From positions 310,001-374,000 of the forward strand of contig NZ_JBPSEG010000001.1 of the NCBI RefSeq assembly GCF_051488665.1: a stretch of DNA of 64,000 nt, written 5' to 3'. Both the position numbers and the translations under genes were made by a program. This DNA is from Melioribacter sp051488665. GTDB lineage: Bacteria; Bacteroidota; Ignavibacteria; Ignavibacteriales; Melioribacteraceae. Each line of letters begins with the position of its first letter. The stretch's first letter is position 1. The notes under the pieces were generated by a model, which saw only the letters and a list, made by a program, of their open reading frames with translations, did no database searches and had not been told where the DNA came from. Positions 27,516-36,586 of this stretch are shown piece after piece.

Positions 27516-28208
27516 GTCGTCTCCTTTGTTGTTGGATGATAATTTTGTTTCGTCGAAATCTTTATTCTCTATAATTACAGGAGGATCGCCTATAACTTCG
27601 AGATCGTATTCGGGCAGTATTTGATCCGCTTCTTCCCTGCCGAATTTTTCGATAAACGCATTCTTAATGTTCCGGAAAAGATTTTTTATCTGGCTGAACG
27701 GCCAGCGCGATATTTCCATTGAGAACTCATGTTTCCCTCCGCCTGCAAACTCGTATTTATGTTCGTCTATTTCTGCAAAGTGGGATTCCACGCCCGGCAA
27801 AGCGAACGAAAGATTTGATTCGCCTGAAGAAAAAGAATATGTCCCTAGTCCGTCGACCGCCGGCGCAACTTCCGGAGGCAGAAACCCGATGTGGCTTAGC
27901 GACAAAGTTTTTTCATCGAGCGATACGCTGCGTCCCGGCAGCTCGCCGCGGTTAACGGCTTCTTTAAATTTTTCATTGACTGTCTTAGGAAGCGCAAATA
28001 AATATTTGCCTACGCGTTTAAGCGCGGCGATAGTGCCGAAGCCAAGCTTATCGTAACTTGGATGTTCCACTACGAACTGAGGCTCTTTGCCCAGGTCGGT
28101 ATTTTCGATAATTTTATCCAGGTCTTTTTCTTCGAAGGTAACCTTCTTGCCGTTCTTTGCAACGAACGTCCCTGTTTTCAGTATCGGCATCCAATTGTAA
28201 TTTTTCAT
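27048..28208 (-). CDS. Mu-like prohead protease (I protein) with scaffold C-terminus
   Basis: 386 residues. Residues 1-130 match the Mu I protease pattern (KNGKKVTFEEKDLDKIIEN, EPQFVVEHP, AALKRVGKYLFALP, GRSVSLDEKTLSLSHIGFLP). Residues 232-386 are a coiled, glutamate-rich scaffold. An internal in-frame ATG at 27515 with its own strong ribosome site should yield the scaffold separately. First gene of the leftward late operon. Confidence 0.85.
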   Translation of the reverse strand: MKNYNWMPILKTGTFVAKNGKKVTFEEKDLDKIIENTDLGKEPQFVVEHPSYDKLGFGTIAALKRVGKYLFALPKTVNEKFKEAVNRGELPGRSVSLDEKTLSLSHIGFLPPEVAPAVDGLGTYSFSSGESNLSFALPGVESHFAEIDEHKYEFAGGGKHEFSMEISRWPFSQIKNLFRNIKNAFIEKFGREEADQILPEYDLEVIGDPPVIIENKDFDETKLSSNNKGDDMKVDLSKYDFSKVDPELKAALESLQKENKELEVQLQQATQTISAAQLEKNRNEVLAFCESPEMKLKILPAEKEKVVSLLLAVKEKGNLEFSSSDGAAQTKVQFSAYDYLKDLLKRLPDKIEMSEVATKQNAGDNKLADYQILGKEIASFVNPKKN

Positions 28209-28444
28209 TTCATTCGCTCCAACAAATTGACAAGATTAACTATTTGGCTATAATACCACCCTTTCCCGGATTTAATATTTTTATATGCACATGTTGTACC
28301 GCATCCAACGATGCGCGCTACTTCTTTAGGCGTAACTCCAAGCATATCTAATCTATCTTTTAATGAAAGATTTTGATATGGAATTGAGCATACTGTTTTT
28401 ACAATTCCTGTTCTCAATAGCATTACGCTCACCCAGGTAAGCAT
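28205..28444 (-). CDS. Small helix-turn-helix-like protein
   Basis: 79 residues; true start uncertain. LSLKDRLDMLGVTPKEVARIVGCGTTCAYKNIKSG reads like a recognition HTH, and it lies at the divergent point between two late operons, so a local regulator is possible. Overlaps the protease start by 4 bp. Confidence 0.45.
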   Translation of the reverse strand: MLTWVSVMLLRTGIVKTVCSIPYQNLSLKDRLDMLGVTPKEVARIVGCGTTCAYKNIKSGKGWYYSQIVNLVNLLERMK

Positions 28445-28576
28445 GTAGACCTCGTAATTTTCTTTAACGTAAACTAAGAAATAAGCTCCGAGTAACTTTT
28501 TGAAATTTTCAAAAAATAATTCGCCCTCTGTTTTTTATGTTAGTTCAAAGATTATTCAAATAATTTCGAGGTCGCG

Positions 28577-28993
28577 ATGTTTATCTCGCTTATGATGAAC
28601 CAGGCGAACATTCTTAATACAATTGTTTTTATAATGTATATCGCCTTGCAGACATTGACGCAAAGTCTCAACCAGCCTCCGGCAAGCGGTTCGTATCTGC
28701 TCGAAACCGCTATCGCAAACGGATCAATCGGCGCCATATTATTTATAATATGGCGTATAACTTTTAAATCCACTCAAACGCAATTCGAATTCGCGTTGAA
28801 GCAAAATCAGGAACAGTTCGATAAGGCGCTTACTAAAGTTGAAGAACAGCACAAAGAAAGTCTCGAACAGAATCAGAAAACGATCGACAGGATATTCGAA
28901 ATATTGAAGAAGGACGCGGACAATAAAGAAGTGCTTATCGGCATACTCACCAAGATGGAATCCGCAATCACAAATATCGAGGGTAAAAAATGA
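28577..28993 (+). CDS. Membrane-anchored coiled-coil phage protein
   Basis: 138 residues. Two hydrophobic segments (about 11-31 and 47-62), then a long Gln/Glu-rich coiled coil (70-138). GAGG stands 5 nt before the ATG. First gene of the rightward packaging block. It could be a second holin or a superinfection-related membrane protein. Unknown. Confidence 0.55.
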   Translation: MFISLMMNQANILNTIVFIMYIALQTLTQSLNQPPASGSYLLETAIANGSIGAILFIIWRITFKSTQTQFEFALKQNQEQFDKALTKVEEQHKESLEQNQKTIDRIFEILKKDADNKEVLIGILTKMESAITNIEGKK

Positions 28994-29244
28994 ATTCGTT
29001 GAAAGAACAGGCAATCGGGCGTTATCAAATTTTAAAAAAACAGATCTACGACCTGAGCGTAAAAGCGCAGTCGATGGTTAAGGAAATCCAGGACGAGACG
29101 GAATCTTTCCTTTCGGACAAAGATTTTACGACTATGGATTTTAAGAAAGTCGAAACTCTTGCGCGGGAACTGCAAGCGCTGCAGGAAGAGTACGCCGAAA
29201 AAGCCGGGAAGATGGAACAGATTAAATCAACCTACAACCTGTAA
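28990..29244 (+). CDS. Small coiled-coil phage protein
   Basis: 84 residues, fully helical (SLKEQAIGRYQILKKQIYDL...ALQEEYAEKAGKMEQI). Overlaps the previous gene by 4 bp. Unknown. Confidence 0.5.
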   Translation: MNSLKEQAIGRYQILKKQIYDLSVKAQSMVKEIQDETESFLSDKDFTTMDFKKVETLARELQALQEEYAEKAGKMEQIKSTYNL

Positions 29245-29254
29245 GGAGAAGACG

Positions 29255-29653
29255 ATGGGCGACCCGGCAGTAAGAGAGAAGGCTAAGCAGCTCTTCGTAG
29301 AAAACGGTTTGAGCATGGATACGATAGTTAAACTGCTCGACGGAGAGGTTAGCAGGAAAACTTTATACAACTGGCGTAAGCAGGACGGCTGGGACGATCT
29401 GCGGAAAGCTAAAGTGGAACGAACCGCAAAACTGCGCGAGCGGCTCGAACGGCTTCTCGAAGCAGCAATCACGGACGCCGAAACAAATCTTAATCCGAGG
29501 TCGATATTTGCGGTCGGGAAGCTGGTCGCGGCTTTGAGAGCGAGCGAATATGTAAACTTCTCCGATGAAAAGCTAGAAAAAGAGCGGAATGTAAAACAAG
29601 GGCTGTCCCCGGAAAATCTGGAAAAACTCGAAAAAGAATTGGGAGTGCTGTAA
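29255..29653 (+). CDS. Terminase small subunit
   Basis: 132 residues from ATG 29255 (AAGGAG 6 nt before). N-terminal HTH (LSMDTIVKLLDGEVSRKTLYNWRKQDGWDDLRKAK) of the phage terminase/transposase-like class, then helices for oligomerisation. Encoded before the large subunit with a 151-bp gap that holds three ATTAAAC motifs. Confidence 0.75.
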   Translation: MGDPAVREKAKQLFVENGLSMDTIVKLLDGEVSRKTLYNWRKQDGWDDLRKAKVERTAKLRERLERLLEAAITDAETNLNPRSIFAVGKLVAALRASEYVNFSDEKLEKERNVKQGLSPENLEKLEKELGVL

Positions 29654-29804
29654 AATGAAAAACGCTCATAAATCGTTTTTAAGGGGCGCTTCTCCCTTCA
29701 GGCGACCCAAACCACTCCCAAAAATTATTAAACGAAATTAAACGCATTTACGGAAGAATTAAACGCATGTCCGTATCAGGACTGCGGGCGTTTTCGGAGC
29801 TGCG
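29654..29804 (+). repeat. Inter-terminase gap with three phased ATTAAAC motifs
   Basis: ATTAAAC occurs at 29727, 29737 and 29758, in one orientation, spaced 10 and 21 bp, i.e. on one DNA face. The same heptamer clusters at the right prophage end. A 28-codon frame (29665-29751) and an unstarted one ending at 29807 exist, but neither looks convincing. Confidence 0.45.
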
Positions 29805-31166
29805 ATGAGTAAAATAACGTTTTTGCAGTATCAAAAAGGCTGGATAACCAATCCAAACCGGTTCGCAATATGCGAAAAAAGCCGCCGCATTGGTATAACT
29901 TATGCGGAAGCTTATCGCGTTACAAGAGACCTTTCCACCAAGAACGTAAAGAACAACAAAGTCTGGTTCTCATCGGCTGATTTGTCAGCCGCCGAAGAGT
30001 TCATCGATTACGTCGGATTCTTTGCAAAGTATCTGAACGTAGCGGCAAAGTATGTAGGCGAAGTCGTAATCAGCAAAGAAGACGACATTACAGCTCACCG
30101 CGTGCGCTTTGCCAACGGCTGCGAATGCAACGCTATCAGTTCGAACCCTACAAGGTTTCGATCGAAGGGCGGCGACGTTATACTGGATGAATTCGCGCAT
30201 CACCGCGAACAGGAAAAGATGTTTACCGCCGCAAAGCCTTCGGCAATGTGGGGCAACCGCGTCAGAATTATCAGCACTCATAACGGAGACGATTCGTATT
30301 TCAACCAGTTGATTAAGGAAGTGCAGAAAGGCAAGAACGGCACAATGAAGAACTGGAGCCATTTTAAGATTACTATTGAAGACGCTATTAAGCAGGGTTT
30401 GGTTGATAAAGTGCTGGGACGCAAAGCGACAAAGAAGGACATTAAAGAGTTTCTCGAAAGTTCATTTGCGGGTCTTACTCAAGAAGCAATCGAAGAAGAA
30501 TTCTATTGCATTCCGCGTTCGAGTTCCAACTCGCATTTGCTGAGCTATGAGATTATTAACGCGATAGAACGCGATAATATATTGGACGAAACTCTCTCGG
30601 AAATTTCAGGCGACTTATATGTAGGCATGGATGTCGGTCGCAAGAATAATCCTTCTGTTATTTGGATACTCGAAAAATTAGGCGAGTTGTTATATACACG
30701 AAAAGTTATTGCATTAAAAAATATGCCTTACAGCGAACAAAGAGAAATTTTATACGGCGTTCTGTCTCATAGCAATTTCAGACGCGCTTGCATTGACGCG
30801 ACCGGAATCGGAAATCAATTGTCCGAAGAGGCTCAAGATGCTTTTGGCAAGCTTCGCGTAGAACAGGTTACCTTTACTCCAAAAGTAAAAGAAGAACTCG
30901 CATCCAACGCTTATATAATGGCCGAGGGCAGAAAAGTTTTAATACCGCGCGATAAAATTATTCGCGAAGATTTATATTCGGTACGAGCCGTCACAACTTC
31001 CGCGGGTAATGTCCGTTACGAAGCGGAACAATCCAAAGACGGCGGACATGCAGATTATTTCTTTGCGCTTGCTCTCGCATTGATGGCGGCTAAATCATAT
31101 TCCGGGCCGCTTATCGTCACCTCCGGAGCGCGCAGACAAATGAGCAGAATTTTGAATAATTATTAA
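29805..31166 (+). CDS. Terminase large subunit (Mu gp28-like)
   Basis: 453 residues. ATPase: CEKSRRIGITYA (deviant Walker A, about 23-34) and GGDVILDEFAH (Walker B, about 122-132); nuclease: YVGMDVGRKNNPSVIW (about 270), CIDATGIGNQLSEE and C-terminal ADYFFALALA with the metal-binding Asp residues. Mu-type headful packaging motor. GGAG lies 5 nt before the ATG. Confidence 0.9.
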   Translation: MSKITFLQYQKGWITNPNRFAICEKSRRIGITYAEAYRVTRDLSTKNVKNNKVWFSSADLSAAEEFIDYVGFFAKYLNVAAKYVGEVVISKEDDITAHRVRFANGCECNAISSNPTRFRSKGGDVILDEFAHHREQEKMFTAAKPSAMWGNRVRIISTHNGDDSYFNQLIKEVQKGKNGTMKNWSHFKITIEDAIKQGLVDKVLGRKATKKDIKEFLESSFAGLTQEAIEEEFYCIPRSSSNSHLLSYEIINAIERDNILDETLSEISGDLYVGMDVGRKNNPSVIWILEKLGELLYTRKVIALKNMPYSEQREILYGVLSHSNFRRACIDATGIGNQLSEEAQDAFGKLRVEQVTFTPKVKEELASNAYIMAEGRKVLIPRDKIIREDLYSVRAVTTSAGNVRYEAEQSKDGGHADYFFALALALMAAKSYSGPLIVTSGARRQMSRILNNY

Positions 31167-31179
31167 GTTTGAGGTTAAC

Positions 31180-32781
31180 ATGGCTAAAGGACTCTATATA
31201 AATCCTACAACGTTCGTTCCGCTGAGCGAAATCAGCAGGAATTTAACGAGCGAAGTCGCGACGCGACAGTTTGCGCTCGGCGGTTTCCCCGGATTCTTCG
31301 GATACCTGCCCGATCCCGACCCGATACTGCGTAAACTCAACATGGATCAGACCGTCTACAAAGATTTACGCAGCGACGAGCAGGTAGGCGCATTGATGGC
31401 AAGAAGAAAGAATCTTACAAAAAGTCTCGACTGGCGCATAGAACAGGGCGACGCTACGGACAAAGAGCTTGAACTATGCGAACGGGCTCTAACGCTTCTT
31501 GCGGACAATAAGAACAAAATAAAGGATATAATTTCGCAAAGTCTTAATCCGATTTTTTTCGGTTACTCGGTATTCGAAATAACCTGGGCGCAGATAGACG
31601 GCGCATTGCTGCCAGTTAAAGTTCAGGAAAAACCGCGCGAATGGTTTACCTTCGACGACAGGAATAATTTGCTATTCAGGACAAATCTGGATTATTACGG
31701 AATTCCAATTGTGGGAGACAATATCGATCCGAAATACGCTTATAAATTTATTCTGCTTCAGAACGATCCGGAATATGATAATCCCTACGGCGACAAAGCA
31801 TTGTCGCGCTGCTTTTGGCCCGTAACTTTTAAACGCGGAGGGATGCGTTTCTTTTCGCTCTTCGTAGAGAAATACGGAATGCCTTTTATCTTCGGCAAGC
31901 TGCCCCGCGGAGCCAAGCCGGAAGATCATTACGATTTGATGACAAAGCTTTCGAACATGGTTCAGGACGCGGTTGCAACCGGACCTGACGACAGTTCGAT
32001 TCAAATAATCGAGCCGCATTCGGCAAGCGCGGACCTGCACGAAAAATATCTCCAGCGGTGCGACAACGCAATCGCAAAAGCAATACTAACGAACGCGCTT
32101 TCGGTCGAACGCCAGGGCGTCGGATCGTACGCGTCGACCGAAACCGGAGCCGATACTATCGAATCGAACCTTAGCGAAGAAGACCGCGACTTTCCGACCG
32201 AGCTGTTCAATCAATTATTCAAATGGATTGTTGACATCAATATCGGCAGCGGACTCTATCCGGAGTTCAAACCGTTCGAGCTGGAAGACATTAATAAAGA
32301 CAAGTCCGAACGCGACAAGAACCTGAAGGAGATCGGTTTGAAGTTCACTAAGAAATATTTTGTGAATAACTACAATCTTGAAGAAGATGATTTCGAGCTT
32401 GCGCCGGTCGCTGAGCCTGTCGAAGCGCCGGCGGATATTACTCTGCCGCTTCCCGGAGCGCCGGAACCAGCGAACTTGAGCAAACCTTCGCCGCTGAAAA
32501 AATTTTGGAATTGGCTTACTAATAAAAAGATAGAATTTGCAGAACAATCCGGCGGCATCTTCGGGGATAAAGTTTCCGGCGCTCTGCCGGATAAATTGCT
32601 TCAGTTCCAGATTGAAAATACACTTAAACCAGTCATCGAACTTGCCAATAAATCGAACAGTCGCGACGAATTCATTGCCGGGCTTTATGCTCTCTTCCCG
32701 GATATGAAAACCGACGAGATTGAAAATCTTGCAACTAAGATTTTATTCATTGCAGATATTGAAGGAAGGATTAATGTTTAA
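31180..32781 (+). CDS. Portal protein (DUF935, Mu gp29-like)
   Basis: 533 residues. DUF935 features: DEQVGALMARRKNLTKSLDWRIEQG, FGYSVFEITW, PREWFTFDDRN, NPYGDKALSRCFWPVTFKRGG, and the NALSVERQGVGSYAST loop. Forms the DNA entry pore. GAGG precedes the ATG. C-terminal 70 residues after a Pro-rich linker are less conserved. Confidence 0.92.
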   Translation: MAKGLYINPTTFVPLSEISRNLTSEVATRQFALGGFPGFFGYLPDPDPILRKLNMDQTVYKDLRSDEQVGALMARRKNLTKSLDWRIEQGDATDKELELCERALTLLADNKNKIKDIISQSLNPIFFGYSVFEITWAQIDGALLPVKVQEKPREWFTFDDRNNLLFRTNLDYYGIPIVGDNIDPKYAYKFILLQNDPEYDNPYGDKALSRCFWPVTFKRGGMRFFSLFVEKYGMPFIFGKLPRGAKPEDHYDLMTKLSNMVQDAVATGPDDSSIQIIEPHSASADLHEKYLQRCDNAIAKAILTNALSVERQGVGSYASTETGADTIESNLSEEDRDFPTELFNQLFKWIVDINIGSGLYPEFKPFELEDINKDKSERDKNLKEIGLKFTKKYFVNNYNLEEDDFELAPVAEPVEAPADITLPLPGAPEPANLSKPSPLKKFWNWLTNKKIEFAEQSGGIFGDKVSGALPDKLLQFQIENTLKPVIELANKSNSRDEFIAGLYALFPDMKTDEIENLATKILFIADIEGRINV

Positions 32782-32820
32782 TATCATACCCGCATAAGCG
32801 GGAATCTATAAAAAATAATT

Positions 32821-34062
32821 ATGACAACAGAACAACTAAAATATTTACTCACACTCCCACCGCAACAAATTGTCGAGTGGTATAAAAGCAAAGGATATAA
32901 ATTTAGCTGGAACTGGCAGGACGTTTGGCAGGAACAGCACGCCCGCGCTTTTACGGTTGCAAAGGCGATGAAGCTCGACATCCTGCAGACAATTAAAGAC
33001 GAAGTCGATAAAATTTTTTCTGAAGGAATTACTTACGAGCAGTTTAAGAAAGATTTGGAGCCGATGCTAAAACGCCTGGGCTGGTGGGGACGCGTTAAAG
33101 CAAGCGACGTTCCGGGCTACGATCCCAAAAGCGGAATCGACCCGGATAAAATTGTGGAACTCGGTTCGCCGCGCAGGCTTAGAACAATCTATCAAACCAA
33201 CGCAAATGTTGCATACTCCGCCGGGCGTTACAAGATGATGATTGAAAACGCAGAGCAGCGCCCTTACTGGCAATACAAACAAATCGACCGCAAAACAAAA
33301 AGGAAATCCCATTCGTATTACGCCGACAAGGTATTCCGATACGACGACCCGATATGGAATACAATCTATCCGCCTTCGGATTGGAATTGCGGATGTTACG
33401 TTGTACCGCTTACCGCCGCCGAAGTGGAAGCCCGCGGATTGGAAATTTCAAACGGTTCGGATTTCCAAATTAAAAATATACCGCCGGAGTGGCAGTATAA
33501 TCCGGGCAAGGCTTATCCTGCATGGGACACAAAACCCGAACTATATGCAATTTTAAAAGGTCAAAAAACTTTTGCCGACTTTGGGCGGCTGCCGGCAAGA
33601 CAAATTAAAGACAGGCAAACGGCGCCGGATAAATTTCCCGCTCTCGATGCTGTAGGGATGCAACAGATGATAAATTTAATTAAGCAAGAATTCGAGCTTA
33701 AGTTCCGCGACTGGAATCTGATTGACACATACGACAACGACAAAGCATTGATTACGCTCGATCGCATGACGCATCTGCTCGAAAAAGCTGACGGACGCGA
33801 ACGATATATTCCATACATAAAAGCAACTCTGCAAAATCCATATGAAATTTATTTAACCGAATATGTTGATAGGAATGATGACGCGAATAAAACATTGCGC
33901 AAAACTTATATCGGCTTGTTTAACGACGACGAAACGAAGGAAGATATATTCGTCGTATTGAACATGATGGGCGATAGTACCGTTTTCTGGAATGCGTTTC
34001 AACGGAGAGCTCCGCAGATAGATAAACTGAGAGTGGGCGAGCTGTTATATGGCAGGTTGTGA
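32821..34062 (+). CDS. Head morphogenesis protein (Mu gpF / SPP1 gp7 type)
   Basis: 413 residues. Conserved minor-head core: RLRTIYQTNANVAYSAGRYKMM, RPYWQYKQIDRKTKRKSH, and DPIWNTIYPPSDWNCGC with its metal-like cysteines. C-terminal about 120 residues resemble the phage barnase/EndoU-like tail found in some members (IKATLQNPYEIYL). Follows the portal gene. Confidence 0.88.
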   Translation: MTTEQLKYLLTLPPQQIVEWYKSKGYKFSWNWQDVWQEQHARAFTVAKAMKLDILQTIKDEVDKIFSEGITYEQFKKDLEPMLKRLGWWGRVKASDVPGYDPKSGIDPDKIVELGSPRRLRTIYQTNANVAYSAGRYKMMIENAEQRPYWQYKQIDRKTKRKSHSYYADKVFRYDDPIWNTIYPPSDWNCGCYVVPLTAAEVEARGLEISNGSDFQIKNIPPEWQYNPGKAYPAWDTKPELYAILKGQKTFADFGRLPARQIKDRQTAPDKFPALDAVGMQQMINLIKQEFELKFRDWNLIDTYDNDKALITLDRMTHLLEKADGRERYIPYIKATLQNPYEIYLTEYVDRNDDANKTLRKTYIGLFNDDETKEDIFVVLNMMGDSTVFWNAFQRRAPQIDKLRVGELLYGRL

Positions 34063-34248
34063 TTAGCTTTCATATTTTTTCTTTGACATATTAAAATCAA
34101 GTATATGGCAGATAAAAAACATTGCGTAGCCCTTTTGCAAGTCCCGCGCCTTGGGCTACACCGCTTACGGTTAACGCCGCGGGGCGTGGCTTGAACGCCG
34201 CCGTAAGGTCGGTAAACAAAATTATAATTAATAAAAAATAAAATCAAC
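34063..34248 (+). other. GC-rich double hairpin between two copies of a gene start
   Basis: GTAGCCC (34126-34132) pairs with GGGCTAC (34153-34159); CTTACGG (34164-34170) pairs with CCGTAAG (34201-34207). The sequence ATGGCAGATAA stands at 34105 and again at 34249, the start of the next gene, so the block sits inside a duplication of that start. A 29-codon frame runs through it. Confidence 0.45.
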
Positions 34249-34821
34249 ATGGCAGATAACCTCGAACAAATAAATGCCTTAATCGACAGTATCAAAGAAC
34301 GATTCCTTCCGAACCGCAAATTGATGACTGCAATTGCAGAAGAAATGTATGCCTCTGTTATAAATGAGTTTCGTACTCAAGGCGCCGGCAGCGGCGGCTG
34401 GAAAGCTCTGCGTCCCGCTACATTGAAACAAAAGAAGAGGAAAGGATTTGCCGACGCTGTTTTACAGGCGCGCGGAAATTTAATCAGGTCGATACAATCT
34501 TCCGCTACGGAATATACCGCGGTTGTTTCAACCAATATGCGCTACGCTGCAATACATCATTTCGGCGGCGTAATATCGATGGCTGCAAGAACCCGCACTT
34601 TGTTCCACCGCACGGACAGAAAAGGAAATCTGATGAGACAGCAGAGCAATAAGAACCTGCTCGTATTTGCAAAGAAGAGCCACAAACAGAAAGCGGCATA
34701 TACATACGGACAGCGCGCTTACACTGTTAACATTCCTGCGCGTCCGTTCATGATTTTAACCGAGCCTTATAAAAACAATATTATCAACATAATAAAGAGG
34801 CATATAAACGGCGTTAAATGA
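34249..34821 (+). CDS. Virion morphogenesis protein (Mu gpG-like)
   Basis: 190 residues. Phage virion-morphogenesis family: EEMYASVINEFRTQGAGSGGWKALRPATLKQKKRKG, LIRSIQSSATEYTAVVSTNMRYAAIHHFGG, and C-terminal IPARPFMILTE. Tail completion role. Follows gpF as in Mu. Confidence 0.85.
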   Translation: MADNLEQINALIDSIKERFLPNRKLMTAIAEEMYASVINEFRTQGAGSGGWKALRPATLKQKKRKGFADAVLQARGNLIRSIQSSATEYTAVVSTNMRYAAIHHFGGVISMAARTRTLFHRTDRKGNLMRQQSNKNLLVFAKKSHKQKAAYTYGQRAYTVNIPARPFMILTEPYKNNIINIIKRHINGVK

Positions 34822-35084
34822 GGATTAAACTGAATCATATATACCGCTGCAAGCGATGCGGCGCGCGATACGTGATACTGCGCGGACGCGGCTTTAGAAG
34901 TTATTTGCCCGTGGAGCTGAAAGACGGGTCGGAAATTTACGACAATCGATTCGACAGATATAAACACACGAGTCATTTAATAAATTGTCCGGGTCTCCAG
35001 GCGCAGTGGGAAGAAGTTAAATCGATGATATACGCTCAAGAGAAGGAAGAAGAAAAAAGATTGGCTAAAGAATCCTTAAGATAG
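34818..35084 (+). CDS. Small Zn-ribbon-like phage protein
   Basis: 88 residues. One CKRCG knuckle near residue 11 and a later Cys (INCPG); charged helix at the end. Overlaps gpG by 4 bp. Unknown. Confidence 0.5.
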   Translation: MRIKLNHIYRCKRCGARYVILRGRGFRSYLPVELKDGSEIYDNRFDRYKHTSHLINCPGLQAQWEEVKSMIYAQEKEEEKRLAKESLR

Positions 35085-35144
35085 CTTGGATTACCATTAT
35101 GTAAAAGGATTGCCTATATTTGATTGACAGATATTTATTGAAAG

Positions 35145-35630
35145 CTATCCGCCTTTCTTTTTAATTTTTAAGAACTTTGTTCTGTACTGCGCGTATTTTA
35201 TGGCGTCGTATGTTGAATTCAAAGTGGCGAATAATCCGTATGAGAACAGCAGCGTGAACAACACAATAAATATTTTGCATTGGTCTTTATCCCCAAGGCT
35301 TATCATGTACGAAGTTGACGCCGATAATATAATTGAATAAATCAAAGCGACGAACAGAATCATCAATGAAAATTTGAAGGTTCCTATAATTGCGGTATAA
35401 TCCCCTTCTTCATCAAGGAACCGGACGAAGTCGTCATCCGACGCGGATATTATTATTGCCATGGCGGCAAAGAATACAGAAAATACGATTGACAATACCG
35501 ATATGCCTATATCATATAATTTAACGGCAAACTCGTTGGATATAGTCGAAGGGATAAGAGCAAATAATAATACCGACAGAGCTAAGGCGACAATTAAATC
35601 CCATGAAAATATTATATTTTTAATCTTCAT
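35145..35630 (-). CDS. Four-helix membrane protein, RexB-like position and topology
   Basis: 161 residues with four predicted membrane helices (about 10-27, 40-63, 85-106, 119-139) and a basic C-terminus, close to lambda RexB (144 residues, four helices). Its ATG lies within the last codons of the next gene (11-bp overlap), so the pair is co-translated. I see no sequence identity to RexB that I can claim. Expressed with the repressor side, so probably active in lysogens. Confidence 0.6.
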   Translation of the reverse strand: MKIKNIIFSWDLIVALALSVLLFALIPSTISNEFAVKLYDIGISVLSIVFSVFFAAMAIIISASDDDFVRFLDEEGDYTAIIGTFKFSLMILFVALIYSIILSASTSYMISLGDKDQCKIFIVLFTLLFSYGLFATLNSTYDAIKYAQYRTKFLKIKKKGG

Positions 35631-36474
35631 GTTTAAACCTGCCGAATATTTCCTTTATTTTTGCCATCAATATCTCGAGCGCTTCAGCCGGCTTAAGATT
35701 GTCTCCCGGCGCTTTTGCCGTTACAGGATTGTCGCCTGTCTTGACGGTTTTTTTCTCTCCGTCCATTTCTCCTGTAACGGCAGCCTGGCCGTAACCGTCG
35801 TCCGCCATTGATATTTTACTGTTTATTTCCTCATCATCAGTTATGTTTAAGTTCCCATCTTCTTGCGCTTCGTAATATTCTTTATATTTTGACGCTCCTA
35901 ATTTTTTAAGTCTATCGTCTGTTCTTTTCCATATATCGCGGTTATTGGGATTCGATGGATGAAGATATATTTGCAGCTTTAGTACCTTTTTGAATTTTTT
36001 AATCGCTTCGAATATTTTTTCTTCTTCATCTATCGATTGTATTTCGGCGCTGACGAACATACCTTCCAACGAATGTTCAAAAAGCTTACAAAAATTTTTC
36101 CTAAATGTTTCTTTAGATATTATTACACCGACCGGATGATAAGTTATTAGCCCCGAGTTGATATGAAGAAAAAATCTGGATTTAGCAAGAACGTAATTAT
36201 TTATTTGTTGTTCTTCTAAATTGTGAGTTTCCGGGTTGGCAACCTCTTCATTGTAATTTGGACTGTATTTTACCAAATAGCCGTGTATGAATGAACCATG
36301 TTCGCTGTCGATCTCCTCTATATCGAAAAAGCCCCAGTTAGTATCTTTATGTTTCCAGATAATATTAGACTTAAGCGCTTTTAGTAAGAATTCTCTTTTA
36401 TTTTCATAATGGGCTATAAGGTTTAATCTTCCAAAATAATATGTTATATCTCTTATATTCGGAGGCATTGCCAA
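35620..36474 (-). CDS. RexA/DUF4747-like sensor candidate, paired with a membrane protein
   Basis: 284 residues, soluble; lambda RexA has 279. Two beta-rich halves (to about 125: LITYHPVGVIIS; about 145-180: VLKLQIYLHPSNPNN) then YKEYYEAQEDGNLNITDD...ISMADDGYGQAAV and a helical end. The NPxNP...DGYG pattern recalls DUF4747-type and RexA-type proteins linked to phage exclusion. Overlaps the four-helix membrane gene. Family is inferred from memory of pattern, so confidence is moderate. Confidence 0.55.
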   Translation of the reverse strand: MAMPPNIRDITYYFGRLNLIAHYENKREFLLKALKSNIIWKHKDTNWGFFDIEEIDSEHGSFIHGYLVKYSPNYNEEVANPETHNLEEQQINNYVLAKSRFFLHINSGLITYHPVGVIISKETFRKNFCKLFEHSLEGMFVSAEIQSIDEEEKIFEAIKKFKKVLKLQIYLHPSNPNNRDIWKRTDDRLKKLGASKYKEYYEAQEDGNLNITDDEEINSKISMADDGYGQAAVTGEMDGEKKTVKTGDNPVTAKAPGDNLKPAEALEILMAKIKEIFGRFKHED

Positions 36475-36586
36475 ACCATAGAAGCTTTAATAATTTTGAA
36501 ATAATATTCTCATACCCGGTGAGTTCATTGCGCCGCATTTTTATATGCGTTAATATACCGCTTATTCCCATTCCCGTCAACAGAAG

